From CAXBMB01 sp052078155 (GTDB lineage Bacteria; Pseudomonadota; Alphaproteobacteria; Kiloniellales; DSM-21159): a DNA stretch of 64,000 nucleotides. Below are positions 55,652-64,000 of the stretch, piece by piece (position 1 is the first letter of the stretch; each line of letters starts with the position of its first letter). Both the position numbers and the translations under genes were made by a program. The stretch is taken from assembly GCA_052078155.1 (NCBI GenBank), contig JBQJBP010000003.1, forward strand, positions 186,001-250,000. Reading direction: 5' to 3'. The notes beneath the pieces were generated by a model. It was given only the letters and a program-made list of their open reading frames with translations, was not told the DNA's origin and did no database searches.

Positions 55652-56764
55652 ATGACCGATGGTCTTTTGGATACCAGAGATCTTGACGCGCGCTCTGATG
55701 AGCTGCGTGAAAAAGATAAGGCGGTATCTGCAGAAAATCACTCTTCCAGTGGCGCGCCGCTGGCGGAAAATCCAAAGGCCGCTGACCGGACAGATGATCA
55801 TCCCCTGGACCACCGCAGGGCCCATACAGTTGTAGGAAATAGCAGTTTGTTTCAGTTTCAGCGCACTTTGAAGAATGCCATTCACTGCTCCGGCGTTGGC
55901 GTGCACAGCGGCGAAAAGGTCACCATGACCCTGCGCCCGGCAGAGGCCGACAGCGGCATTGTCTTCCGCCGCACCGACCTGGATGGCCAGCCTGAAATCA
56001 AGGCCTCCTGGGAAACAGCTGTTGAAGCACCGCTCTGCACGCTGCTGGTCGACGGCACCACCAAGATCTCCACCATTGAACATCTGATGTCCGCGCTGGT
56101 TGGCTGCGGCATCGACAATGCTGTGGTTGAGCTGGATGCGGAAGAAGTGCCCATCATGGACGGCAGTGCCGCTCCCTTTGTTTTTCTCATTGAATGTGCT
56201 GGCAGCCGGGAACTTTCCACGCCCCGCAAGGCGCTGCGCATCCTCAAAGAAGTTTCCGTCAGTGAACCCAGCCGCTCCGCCTCTCTGTCTCCGGCAGATG
56301 ACTACGAGCTGCGGTTTGAAATCGAGTTCGACAATCCGGTTGTTGGTCAGCAGGTGATCGAAACCCAGGTCGATCCTGTCAGCTACAAGCGCGACATCTC
56401 CCGCGCCCGCACCTTCGGGTTCCGTCACGAGGTGGAACAGATGCGGGCCGCTGGTCTGGGACGTGGCGGCTCTCTGGACAACGCCATTGTCATTGATGGC
56501 GATGACATCATGAACGAAGGCGGCCTGCGCTACGACGATGAATTTGTGCGCCACAAGGCTCTGGACGCTATCGGTGATCTCTATATGGCAGGCGGTAGCC
56601 TGCTGGGTCGCTTCGAAGGTTACAAAGCCGGTCATGCCCTGACCCTGCGTCTGCTCAAAGCCCTCTTTGCTCAGGAAGATGCCTATGAATGGGTCCCTGT
56701 CACCAGCCAGATGCAGGGCGGTGTCAGCCTGACCAGTGAACGGGCCGTGGCTCAGCGGGCCTGA
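55652..56764 (+). CDS. lpxC: UDP-3-O-acyl-GlcNAc deacetylase LpxC
   Basis: A zinc deacetylase, the committed step of lipid A synthesis, cytosolic. Zinc ligands and catalytic residues are visible: EHLMSALVGCGIDNAVVELD, the DEFVRHKALDAIGDL HxxxD pair and the late YKAGHALTLRLL histidine. From ATG 55652 the protein has 370 residues, the first 65 polar and without family counterpart. TTG at 55847, with AGGAAA upstream, would give about 305 residues, the usual family length. Either could be correct. It has its own transcription unit between two terminators. Confidence 0.93.
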   Translation: MTDGLLDTRDLDARSDELREKDKAVSAENHSSSGAPLAENPKAADRTDDHPLDHRRAHTVVGNSSLFQFQRTLKNAIHCSGVGVHSGEKVTMTLRPAEADSGIVFRRTDLDGQPEIKASWETAVEAPLCTLLVDGTTKISTIEHLMSALVGCGIDNAVVELDAEEVPIMDGSAAPFVFLIECAGSRELSTPRKALRILKEVSVSEPSRSASLSPADDYELRFEIEFDNPVVGQQVIETQVDPVSYKRDISRARTFGFRHEVEQMRAAGLGRGGSLDNAIVIDGDDIMNEGGLRYDDEFVRHKALDAIGDLYMAGGSLLGRFEGYKAGHALTLRLLKALFAQEDAYEWVPVTSQMQGGVSLTSERAVAQRA

Positions 56765-56842
56765 CAGGCGCCTGCCCGCCGCAGCGTTCTGCTCAAACCG
56801 GGGCAGACAGGACAAAGAAATCAGGCTCCCAGCCTCCTATTG

Positions 56843-56874
56843 AAAGAGCGACCTTCTGCCAGGGTCGCTCTTTT
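56843..56874 (+). terminator. Rho-independent terminator after lpxC
   Basis: AAAGAGCGACC pairs with GGGTCGCTCTTT and is followed by T residues; the sequence is AT-symmetric and lies 80 bp after the lpxC stop. Confidence 0.88.
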
Positions 56875-57018
56875 GCTTCTGGCCAGACCATGCCTGCCTA
56901 GTCAGCCTCATCCTCCCCTTTTCGTCCTCAAGCAAAAGCGTTTCATAGTGAGGCGGGTATTGCTTGTGGGATGAGAGGGGACTTTCTATAGTCAGCCCAC
57001 CTACAGTGGCAGGATTCT

Positions 57019-57154
57019 GGAGTCAAATCGGTTTGAGTGGAATCACGACGTGATAACACCTGGAGCGTAAATTTGCCTCTTTTCAACGTTTTAGAGGATG
57101 AGTCACGGTTTAGGTACAAGCGCAAAGCGCTTCTAACTAAACCGATCATGCTCT
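57019..57154 (+). repeat. Dispersed 135 bp hairpin repeat, copy 6
   Basis: A full copy with TCAC-GAC-GTGA, AAGCGC-AAA-GCGCTT and both ends (GGAGTCAAATCGGTTTG, CCGATCATGCTCT). It occupies the gap between the lpxC terminator and bamD and ends 86 bp before the bamD start. Confidence 0.92.
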
Positions 57155-57239
57155 AAGGGTCCGAATCCACTGTACCCCTATAGTTCAGATCAAAGCGCCC
57201 ATGCCGTTTTTTGCCTCCGCTCATTTCTCCCTTTCCGCC

Positions 57240-58058
57240 ATGACCAAGTTTGCGCAGAAAGGCCGCTGTTTTGCCGTTGCCGGGCTCCTGGTTCTGGGAC
57301 TGTCAGCCTGCTCCGGCGATGATGACGAGTATGTGGAAGCCCCGCCCGAGACCTTCTACAACAAGGGCATTAACGAGCTGCTGGACGGCAACTACAAAAC
57401 CGCCGCCAAGGACTTTGACGAGGTGGAGCGTCAGCACCCCTATTCGGTCTGGGCTCCGCGGGCTCAGCTGATGGCGGCTTACGCGCACTATCAGAACAAC
57501 AAGTACGACGACGCCATTAACACCCTGGACCGCTTTATCCAGCTGCATCCTGGTAACCGGGACGTGGCCTATGCCTATTACCTCAAGGGCATCAGCTACT
57601 ATGAGCAGATCTCTGACGTGGGCCGGGACCAGGAAATGACCCAGCTGGCTCTGACGGCTCTCGATGAGGTGGTGCGCCGCTACCCCTCAACGGAGTATGC
57701 CCGCGACGCCAAGCTGAAAATCGATCTGGCCCGGGATCACCTGGCAGGCAAGGAAATGGAAATCGGCCGGTTCTACATGAACCAGGGGGAATACCTGGCT
57801 GCCATCAATCGCTATCGCCGGGTAATCGTGAACTACCAGACCACCACACACGTACCGGAAGCCCTGCACCGTCTGGTGGAAAGCTATCTGGCTTTGGGTG
57901 TGGACCGGGAAGCCCAGGCCACCGCTGCTGTGCTGGGCTACAACTACCCCGGCTCCGAATGGTATACAGATTCCTATGCGCTGCTGACCGGCGTGGATCT
58001 GGCCCCCGAAGCCCAGGAAGGCTCCTGGATTTCCCGTCAATGGAACAAGGTGTTCTAA
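57240..58058 (+). CDS. bamD: Outer membrane assembly lipoprotein BamD
   Basis: A 272-residue outer-membrane lipoprotein of the BAM complex, which inserts beta-barrel proteins. The signal ends in LSACSG (lipidated Cys). Five TPR-like repeats follow, with NKGINELLDGNYKTAAKDFDEVERQHPYS, QLMAAYAHYQNNKYDDAINTLDRFIQLHPGN and YAYYLKGISYYEQISDVGRDQ as family signatures. The ATG at 57240 yields a standard signal peptide; an in-frame ATG at 57201 would add 13 residues. No clear ribosome site precedes either. recN is 7 bp downstream. Confidence 0.94.
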   Translation: MTKFAQKGRCFAVAGLLVLGLSACSGDDDEYVEAPPETFYNKGINELLDGNYKTAAKDFDEVERQHPYSVWAPRAQLMAAYAHYQNNKYDDAINTLDRFIQLHPGNRDVAYAYYLKGISYYEQISDVGRDQEMTQLALTALDEVVRRYPSTEYARDAKLKIDLARDHLAGKEMEIGRFYMNQGEYLAAINRYRRVIVNYQTTTHVPEALHRLVESYLALGVDREAQATAAVLGYNYPGSEWYTDSYALLTGVDLAPEAQEGSWISRQWNKVF

Positions 58059-58065
58059 CAAGCCC

Positions 58066-59736
58066 ATGCTGGTCAGCCTTTCCATCCGTAATGTGGTCCT
58101 GATTGACCGGCTGGATCTGACCTTCAGCCCGGGATTGGGGGTGCTGACCGGGGAAACGGGTGCCGGCAAGTCCATTCTGCTGGACTCACTGGGGCTGGCG
58201 TTGGGCGCACGCTCAGAATCCGGACTGGTCCGGGTGGGGGAAGACAAGGCCCAGGTTACAGCCTCCTTTGAACTGGAAGAAAATCACCCGGCCTATGCCC
58301 TGCTGGCAGCCCAGGATATGGAGCTGGAAGAGGACCTGCTGGTGCTGCGCCGTGTGCTGGGCCGCGATGGCCGCAGCCGCGCCTACATCAACGATCAGCC
58401 CATCTCCATTGCCCTGTTGAAAAGCCTGGGCGGCACCCTGGTGGAAATCCAGGGCCAGTTTGACCAGCGCGGCCTGCTGGACAGTTCCAGCCACCGCGCC
58501 CTGCTGGACGCCTATGGCAACCTGCAGGATCTGTCCCGGACCGTCGCCCGTCTGTTCAAAGCCTGGAAAGACGCCGCCAGCCGGGAGGAAGAAGCCCGTC
58601 GGCTGCTGGACCAGGCCCGCGAAGACGAAGAGTACCTCCGTCATGCCGTGGATGAACTGAACGCGCTGGATCCCCAGGACGAAGAAGAGGAAGACCTGGC
58701 CAGACAGCGGGACGTCATGATGCACGCTGAAAAGCTGATCGACGCCCTCAACAGCGCCAGCCGCGATCTGACCGGCCCCGGCAAGACCAGCGCGGCTGCC
58801 TCCATCAGCTCCGCCCAGCGCGCCCTGGAACGGGTGGCCGAAAAGGCCGATGGCAAGCTGGACCCGGTGGTTGAAACCCTGGACCGGGCTGCGGCGGAAG
58901 TCGCCGAAGCCCTGAACATGCTGGCCTCAGTCGGCAGCGACCTCAGCCATGATTCAGGCCGTCTGGAGGATCTTGAGGAACGTTTCTTCACGCTCAAGGA
59001 CATGGCCCGCAAGTATCATGTGCCCAGCAACAAACTGGGGGCCCTGCGCGACGAGATGGCGGAAAAACTCGCCACCATCGACAGCGGCGGAGAACATCTG
59101 CTGAAACTGGCTGAAGCCACCAAAGCCGCCAAGGCCGGGTTTCTGGAAAACGCCCGGAACCTGTCCAAAGGCCGGCAGGCTGCCGCCAGCAAACTGGCCC
59201 AGGCAGTCAATGCCGAGCTGCCGCCGCTCAAACTGGATCGGGCAACAATCTTTGTGACGGTCGACCAGCAGGAAGAAGAAGGCTGGGGCCTTCACGGTCT
59301 GGACAAGAGCGCCTTTTTGATCACCACCAACCCCGGCGCAAAGCCCGGCCCTCTGGGCAAGGTGGCCTCCGGCGGGGAACTCTCCCGCTTTTTGCTGGCC
59401 TTGAAAGTGGTCCTGGCCGAAGTCTCCCCCGTCGCCACCCTGATCTTTGATGAGGTGGATGCGGGTGTGGGCGGTGCAACAGCGGCAGCCGTCGGCGATC
59501 GGCTGGCCCGGTTGGCCCAGCGTCTGCAGGTGCTGGTTGTCACCCACTCCCCCCAGGTGGCCGCCAAAGGCCAGCATCACTGGCAGGTGCAGAAAGCCGC
59601 CATCGACAACAGCGCCCGCACCCATGTGGCCCCGCTGGACGACCAGGCCCGCCGCGAAGAGGTGGCCCGCATGCTCTCCGGCGCGGAAATCACCGATGCC
59701 GCCCGCGCTGCCGCTGATCAACTGATGGGCAGTTGA
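58066..59736 (+). CDS. recN: DNA repair protein RecN
   Basis: A 556-residue SMC-like ATPase for repair of double-strand breaks. The Walker A motif is LTGETGAGKSILLDSLGLALG (about residues 26-40). A long coiled coil runs from about 160 to 370, and the C-terminal head has KVASGGELSRFLLALKVVL (signature) and ATLIFDEVDAGVGG (Walker B), ending LAQRLQVLVVTHSPQVAA. It is in the usual place after bamD and is probably cotranscribed with it. Confidence 0.96.
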   Translation: MLVSLSIRNVVLIDRLDLTFSPGLGVLTGETGAGKSILLDSLGLALGARSESGLVRVGEDKAQVTASFELEENHPAYALLAAQDMELEEDLLVLRRVLGRDGRSRAYINDQPISIALLKSLGGTLVEIQGQFDQRGLLDSSSHRALLDAYGNLQDLSRTVARLFKAWKDAASREEEARRLLDQAREDEEYLRHAVDELNALDPQDEEEEDLARQRDVMMHAEKLIDALNSASRDLTGPGKTSAAASISSAQRALERVAEKADGKLDPVVETLDRAAAEVAEALNMLASVGSDLSHDSGRLEDLEERFFTLKDMARKYHVPSNKLGALRDEMAEKLATIDSGGEHLLKLAEATKAAKAGFLENARNLSKGRQAAASKLAQAVNAELPPLKLDRATIFVTVDQQEEEGWGLHGLDKSAFLITTNPGAKPGPLGKVASGGELSRFLLALKVVLAEVSPVATLIFDEVDAGVGGATAAAVGDRLARLAQRLQVLVVTHSPQVAAKGQHHWQVQKAAIDNSARTHVAPLDDQARREEVARMLSGAEITDAARAAADQLMGS

Positions 59737-59938
59737 ACGCGTCTTTTCCTTGAAAACTCTACTCCGAGCTGGTTTTCCATTGAGGCAAGGGCGACTGACC
59801 GCTTGCTGCGTCGGCCAGGAAACACCGCAATAGAAAAGGAACATCTGAGCAGGAAGGGCTGTTTTCTTACCCCTCCTGACAGAACCCTGTCACCACGGCC
59901 CTGCTATAGCGCTTTCTCAACAGTAAGAAAGTGCAGCC

Positions 59939-60811
59939 ATGACCGCTTATGTTCCCGCTTTGAAGCCCGTTAATCAGGGTGTCACTTTGGTGCTGCTGTC
60001 GGCCCTGACCTTTTCCACCATGGGGCTCTTTACCAAGGGCATTTCCAGTGATGCTTGGACGATCATCTTCTGGCGCGGAGTCTTTGCCATGGGCTTCCTG
60101 CTGGCCTGGTCGGCCTGGCGGGAAGGAACCACCGGACTGCGCTCCTACCTTAGCTTTGACCGGGCAACTTTTTTCATCGCCCTGATTTCAGCTGTGGCCA
60201 CGGCTGCCTTTCTCACCTCCTTCAAGCACACGACTGTGGCCAATGTGGCCCTGATCTTTGCCGCTGCCCCCTTCGTCTCGGCAGCACTGGCCTGGATCAT
60301 CCTGCGCGAGGCCCCGGGTCGGGCCACTCTGGTCACCGCCGCCGTTGCCCTGGCAGGTATCGCCATCATGATCAGCGGATCCCTGGGCGGGCTTCATCTG
60401 AAGGGAGACCTGCTGGCCTGCGTCATGACCCTGCTGATGTCTCTGGTGCTGGTACTGATGCGCCGCCACCCCGGCGTCAAAAGCGCGCCCATGATGTCGC
60501 TGTCCAGCCTGATGTTGCTGCTGCCCGCCCTGATCTGGTCCGCGCCTTTCGATCTGCCCCTGGATCATCTGGCCTGGCTGGCGCTGTTCGGCCTGATCTT
60601 TGCCTTTAGCTGTGTGGCGCTGGTGGAAGGTGCCAAGCTGCTGACACCAGGCAAAACCGCTCTGCTGTCCGCGGCAGAGACTCCGCTGGCACCCCTGCTG
60701 GCCTGGCTGCTGCTGGCCGAACTCCCGTCCCAGGAGACCTTCGTCGGCGGCAGTCTGATCCTGGCCGCGCTGGCCTGCTACCTGCTCTGGGAAGCCCGCA
60801 AAACCCACTAG
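59939..60811 (+). CDS. EamA/DMT family transporter
   Basis: A 290-residue inner-membrane protein of ten helices with two EamA repeats (TFSTMGLFTKGISSDAWTIIFWRGVFA; LLTPGKTALLSAAETPLAPLLAWLLLAE). It is more distant from the tandem pair at 31.6-33.6 kb. Its substrate is unknown. It is inserted between recN and ligA, genes usually adjacent in related clusters. The stop codon TAG overlaps the first bases of a repeat copy. Confidence 0.87.
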   Translation: MTAYVPALKPVNQGVTLVLLSALTFSTMGLFTKGISSDAWTIIFWRGVFAMGFLLAWSAWREGTTGLRSYLSFDRATFFIALISAVATAAFLTSFKHTTVANVALIFAAAPFVSAALAWIILREAPGRATLVTAAVALAGIAIMISGSLGGLHLKGDLLACVMTLLMSLVLVLMRRHPGVKSAPMMSLSSLMLLLPALIWSAPFDLPLDHLAWLALFGLIFAFSCVALVEGAKLLTPGKTALLSAAETPLAPLLAWLLLAELPSQETFVGGSLILAALACYLLWEARKTH

Positions 60812-60941
60812 AGTCAAATCAGTTCAAATGGACTCACTCCGTGATAACGCTTAGAGCGTGAAACTCTTTTCAGTGGTTTAGAGGATGAGTCACGGTTTAG
60901 GGACAAGCGCAAAGCGCTTCCAACTAAACCGGTCCTGCTCT
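60810..60941 (+). repeat. Dispersed 135 bp hairpin repeat, copy 7
   Basis: A full copy with TCAC-TCC-GTGA, ACGCT-TAG-AGCGT and AAGCGC-AAA-GCGCTT; its right end has drifted to CCGGTCCTGCTCT. Its first two bases are part of the stop codon of the EamA gene. Confidence 0.9.
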
Positions 60942-61060
60942 ACGGCACTTTCCGTCAGGAGAGGTGGCTTTGGCCCGCCAGGACCATTGACCTTTCCCCC
61001 TTCTTTGGTGACTTTCCCCAACAGGTACAGATAAGGTCTTTCGGGTAGGATTCGTAAGCT

Positions 61061-63256
61061 ATGAGCAGGGAAAAAGGCGTCGTGGAAAAGGCATTGGACG
61101 GCATGGCAATCGAGGCTCTGAGCGAGGCGGAAGCCCGCAAGGAACTGGCCCGTCTGGCCCTGGAAATCCGCCAGCATGACCAGGCCTACTATCAGGAAGA
61201 TGCGCCCCAGGTAGATGACGCCGTCTATGATGCTCTGCGTCAGCGCAATACGGCTCTGGAAGCCCGCTTTCCCGATCTGGTGCGGGCTGACTCGCCCAGC
61301 AACAGGGTGGGCGCGGCTCCCACCAGCGGTTTTGGCAAGGTGCAGCACCGGGTTCCCATGCTGTCTCTGGGCAATGCCTTCGAAGAAGCCGACGTGGTGG
61401 ATTTTGACCAGCGCATTCGCCGTTTCCTCAATCTGGGCGCGTCCGAGGACCTAGTCTTCATCTGCGAACCCAAGATCGACGGCCTGTCCATTTCTCTGCG
61501 CTACGAAAACGGCAGGTTCGTCCAGGGGGCGACACGCGGCGACGGCGCCGAAGGGGAAGACGTCACCCAGAACCTGCTGACCCTGAGCGACAGCGAGCTG
61601 CCCAAAACCCTCACCGGAGACAGGATCCCGGCTGTGGTGGAAGTGCGTGGCGAGGTCTACATGACCAAAACGGATTTCGCCGCCCTGAACGCCCGCCAGG
61701 AAGAGGCCGGTCAGAAGGTCTTTGCCAATCCCCGCAATGCCGCCGCCGGGTCTCTGCGCCAACTGGACAGCCGCATCACCCAGTCCCGGCCCCTGAAACT
61801 CTTTTCCTATGCCTGGGGGGAGCTGAGCGAACCCCTGGGGCCCACCCACTGGGACCATCTGGAGCAGCTCAAAGCCTGGGGCTTCCAGGTCAATCCGCTG
61901 ATCGCCAAGGCCGGATCGGTAGCAGAAATCATGGCTTTCTACGCCAAAGTGGCAGAGGCACGCGCCGGGCTGGACTATGACATCGACGGCGTGGTCTACA
62001 AGGTCAATCGCCTAGACTATCAGGACCGCCTGGGTTTTGTCAGCCGCGCGCCACGCTGGGCAACAGCCCATAAATTTCCGGCAGAGCAGGCCCAGACCCT
62101 GCTGGAGAAAATCACCATCCAGGTGGGCCGCACTGGCGCCCTCACCCCCGTTGCCAACCTGGCGCCCATCACTGTGGGCGGCGTGGTGGTGTCACGGGCT
62201 ACCCTGCACAATGAAGATGAGCTGGCCCGTAAGGATGTGCGCGAAGGTGACACCGTCATTATCCAGCGCGCCGGGGACGTCATTCCTCAGGTGGTGGCGG
62301 CTGTTGATCCCGACAAACGCCCCGCCGATCGCGCCCCTTATGCCTTCCCGACCCACTGCCCGGAATGCGGCAGCGAAGCCGTGCGCGAAGAAGGTGAAGC
62401 GGTCAGGCGCTGTACGGGCGGGCTGATCTGTCCGGCGCAGGCCATTGAGCGGCTGCGCCACTTCGTCTCCCGCAATGCCTTTGACATCGAAGGATTGGGT
62501 GAAAAGCAGATCCTGGCTTTCCTGAAGCGCGACTGGGTCACCCGACCCGGGGACATCTTCCGCCTGCGGGAGACCCACGGCACCGGCACCGAGCATCCCC
62601 TGTCAAAACTGGAAGGCTGGGGCCGTCAGTCCGCCAGCAATCTTTTCACCGCCATTGATGCCCGCCGGTCCATTGAGCTGCCGCGCTTCATCTTTGCGCT
62701 GGGCATCCGTCAGGTGGGTCAGGCCACGGCCAAACTGCTGGCCGCAAACTACGGCACCCTGGAAAACTGGCAGGCTGAAATGGACAAGGCCCTGCGCTGG
62801 CAGGGGGCTGTGGGCGAAGGTCTGGCCGAGGAAGGGACGAGCGATCAGGCTGACGCCGCAGATGCAGACGCTTACAGCAACCTGACAGCCATCAATGGCA
62901 TCGGTGACGCCATGGCCAAAGACATTCTGGCCTTCTGGCACGAACCCCATAACCGGGAGGTGGTGGCCGATCTGCTGGCCGCTGGCGTGACCCCCCAGCC
63001 CTATGAAGCGCCCCAGGTCAGCGACAGCCCGGTCAGTGGCAAAACCGTGGTCTTCACCGGGACGCTCACCACCATGACCCGCCAGGAAGCCAAGGCCCGC
63101 GCCGAAAGCCTGGGCGCCAAGGTGGCGGGCTCCGTCTCCAAGAAAACCGACTATGTGGTCGCCGGGGCCGACGCCGGGTCGAAGGCCAAAAAAGCCGAAG
63201 CGCTCGGCGTGACGCTGCTCAGCGAAGACGACTGGGCGGAACTAATTGGGGGGTGA
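61061..63256 (+). CDS. ligA: NAD+-dependent DNA ligase LigA
   Basis: A 731-residue cytosolic ligase sealing nicks in replication and repair. Domains in order: Ia (about 20-80, HDQAYYQEDAPQVDDAVYDALRQRN), adenylation (to about 335, active lysine K138 in EPKIDGLS), OB fold, a four-Cys zinc finger (CPECG...RRCTGGLICPAQ), helix-hairpin-helix (about 500-640) and a BRCT domain (about 650-731, VVFTGTLTTMTRQEAKARAESLGAK). ATG is at 61061; the first 15 residues are not conserved-looking, and M15 at 61103 is an alternative. Confidence 0.96.
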   Translation: MSREKGVVEKALDGMAIEALSEAEARKELARLALEIRQHDQAYYQEDAPQVDDAVYDALRQRNTALEARFPDLVRADSPSNRVGAAPTSGFGKVQHRVPMLSLGNAFEEADVVDFDQRIRRFLNLGASEDLVFICEPKIDGLSISLRYENGRFVQGATRGDGAEGEDVTQNLLTLSDSELPKTLTGDRIPAVVEVRGEVYMTKTDFAALNARQEEAGQKVFANPRNAAAGSLRQLDSRITQSRPLKLFSYAWGELSEPLGPTHWDHLEQLKAWGFQVNPLIAKAGSVAEIMAFYAKVAEARAGLDYDIDGVVYKVNRLDYQDRLGFVSRAPRWATAHKFPAEQAQTLLEKITIQVGRTGALTPVANLAPITVGGVVVSRATLHNEDELARKDVREGDTVIIQRAGDVIPQVVAAVDPDKRPADRAPYAFPTHCPECGSEAVREEGEAVRRCTGGLICPAQAIERLRHFVSRNAFDIEGLGEKQILAFLKRDWVTRPGDIFRLRETHGTGTEHPLSKLEGWGRQSASNLFTAIDARRSIELPRFIFALGIRQVGQATAKLLAANYGTLENWQAEMDKALRWQGAVGEGLAEEGTSDQADAADADAYSNLTAINGIGDAMAKDILAFWHEPHNREVVADLLAAGVTPQPYEAPQVSDSPVSGKTVVFTGTLTTMTRQEAKARAESLGAKVAGSVSKKTDYVVAGADAGSKAKKAEALGVTLLSEDDWAELIGG

Positions 63257-63257
63257 G

Positions 63258-63854
63258 GTGAACGAAGCGGCGAATGGCCAGCCTGACAAACCCGTCGTAA
63301 GGCATCGGTCTTTCTTTCGGGAGGTTGTTGCGCTGAAGCCAACCGTTCGCAGTGACCAGCCCAATTTCTGGCAGTGGTGGTTAGCTTACCTTGGTGCCGC
63401 CGGGATGGTTTTTCTCTGCAACCCCTACTTGATCGTTATAGCTTTATCTCAAGCTGAACTTCCGCCACAAAGCGCAACCGCTTGGCTCACCATACTAGAC
63501 ATTATCAGTGGTCTGCTAAAAGGTCTGGGAATCGTTGTTTTTGGCTCAATACTTGGATTCTTTATGTATCTGAAGTTCTTCTTCATGATTTCAATACCCG
63601 TATTTGGCCTAATATATGCTGTAAGCTACTCGAAAATTCCGAGCACTCGGTTGCTTTACATCCTTATCGGGTCATTCGCATCCGTCGTGCCGATCCTATT
63701 GATCACCAAAGAGATTACGATCACAGGCGTGATGGGGTCACTGGCTCTGATGGTTTTCTGCATTCCCCTGGGATTGGTCATCTGGGGTCTCGTATGGCTC
63801 GCACCTCGGGCAACGCCGGTTTCAAAGGAACCCAAAGAACCAACCTCTGGTTAA
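63258..63854 (+). CDS. Hypothetical membrane protein
   Basis: A 198-residue protein with about four hydrophobic segments (WWLAYLGAAGMVFLCNPYLIVIAL, ILGFFMYLKFFFMISIPVFGLIYAV, LLYILIGSFASVVPILLI, GSLALMVFCIPLGLVIWGLVWL) and polar ends. I do not recognise a family. Its codons use more A and T than the dcw genes, suggesting recent acquisition or weak expression. GTG at 63258 follows GGGGGG; TTG at 63246 is the longer option overlapping ligA. The stop overlaps that of the opposite-strand gene. Confidence 0.6.
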   Translation: MNEAANGQPDKPVVRHRSFFREVVALKPTVRSDQPNFWQWWLAYLGAAGMVFLCNPYLIVIALSQAELPPQSATAWLTILDIISGLLKGLGIVVFGSILGFFMYLKFFFMISIPVFGLIYAVSYSKIPSTRLLYILIGSFASVVPILLITKEITITGVMGSLALMVFCIPLGLVIWGLVWLAPRATPVSKEPKEPTSG

Positions 63855-64000
63855 TCCCCTGCCCCCTCCTCAAATATCCCTGTCGGTGCGCCATCCAGAG
63901 AGGTAACGTTCTTGCGGGACCAATAATCTCTCACACCCTCGGGGCCCATTTCCTCGTAGAAGGGGAAAAGCTCACTTTCGGCACGGCTGCGGATAAAAGA
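63851..64000 (-). CDS. Partial hypothetical protein, C-terminal 49 residues
   Basis: An open frame from the window end to TAA at 63851. It encodes RAESELFPFYEEMGPEGVRD and YWSRKNVTSLDGAPTGIFE before an acidic end, a protein-like composition rich in aromatic and charged residues. The start lies beyond the window. I do not recognise the family. It is convergent with the membrane protein gene, sharing two stop-codon bases. Confidence 0.5.
   Translation of the reverse strand, partial: SFIRSRAESELFPFYEEMGPEGVRDYWSRKNVTSLDGAPTGIFEEGAGD

Overview
The window is a GC-rich chromosomal segment of an alphaproteobacterium. The best evidence is the order of the division and cell wall (dcw) cluster: amidase, rnpB, mraZ-rsmH-ftsL-ftsI-murE-murF-mraY-murD-ftsW-murG-murC-murB-ddl-ftsQ-ftsA-ftsZ-lpxC-bamD-recN-ligA. 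LpxC and BamD show a Gram-negative outer membrane, and MurE carries the DNPR motif expected for meso-diaminopimelate. I cannot name a genus from sequence alone, and no plasmid, phage or transposase genes are visible.

Region 1 (1-35 kb) is ordinary accessory and housekeeping content in short, mostly single-gene units. It holds a PLP aminotransferase, a B12-riboswitch-controlled cobalt transporter pair (cbtB-cbtA), a MATE exporter, a glyoxalase-related small protein, a giant RTX calcium-binding secreted protein, an orphan solute-binding protein and a SYLF-domain protein. These are followed by a D-lactate/glycolate-type FAD dehydrogenase with a GntR/FadR-type operator, a MerR regulator, a TSUP exporter, an L-2-hydroxyglutarate oxidase-like enzyme, a Nudix hydrolase, a LysE exporter, a winged-helix regulator and a fused 5-oxoprolinase. 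The rest are a class III adenylate cyclase, a TerB-DnaJ protein, an SH3-like exported protein, the ABC-F ATPase Uup, a lipoprotein, two tandem EamA transporters and an AmpD-like amidase.

Region 2 (34.4-35.9 kb) is the non-coding entrance to the dcw cluster. It contains RNase P RNA, a four-unit array of about 100 bp repeats rich in small hairpins, and two oppositely oriented clusters of MraZ-type TGGGN boxes with exact 10 bp periodicity. One cluster overlaps a TTGACA -35 element.

Region 3 (35.9-63.3 kb) is the dcw cluster. From mraZ to ftsQ the genes overlap by 1-26 nt or lie within 12 nt of each other, so they are probably one transcript. ftsA, ftsZ and lpxC have their own upstream gaps, with a terminator between ftsZ and lpxC. 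A third EamA transporter sits between recN and ligA. The window ends with a lower-GC membrane protein and a partial gene on the other strand.

The most unusual signal is a dispersed intergenic repeat of about 135 bp. There are seven near-full copies and at least two derivatives, in both orientations. Each has inverted ends and several internal hairpins, including a TCAC/GTGA stem that is invariant while its three-base loop varies. The 100 bp array downstream of rnpB is a second structured repeat whose junction hairpins show compensating base changes.
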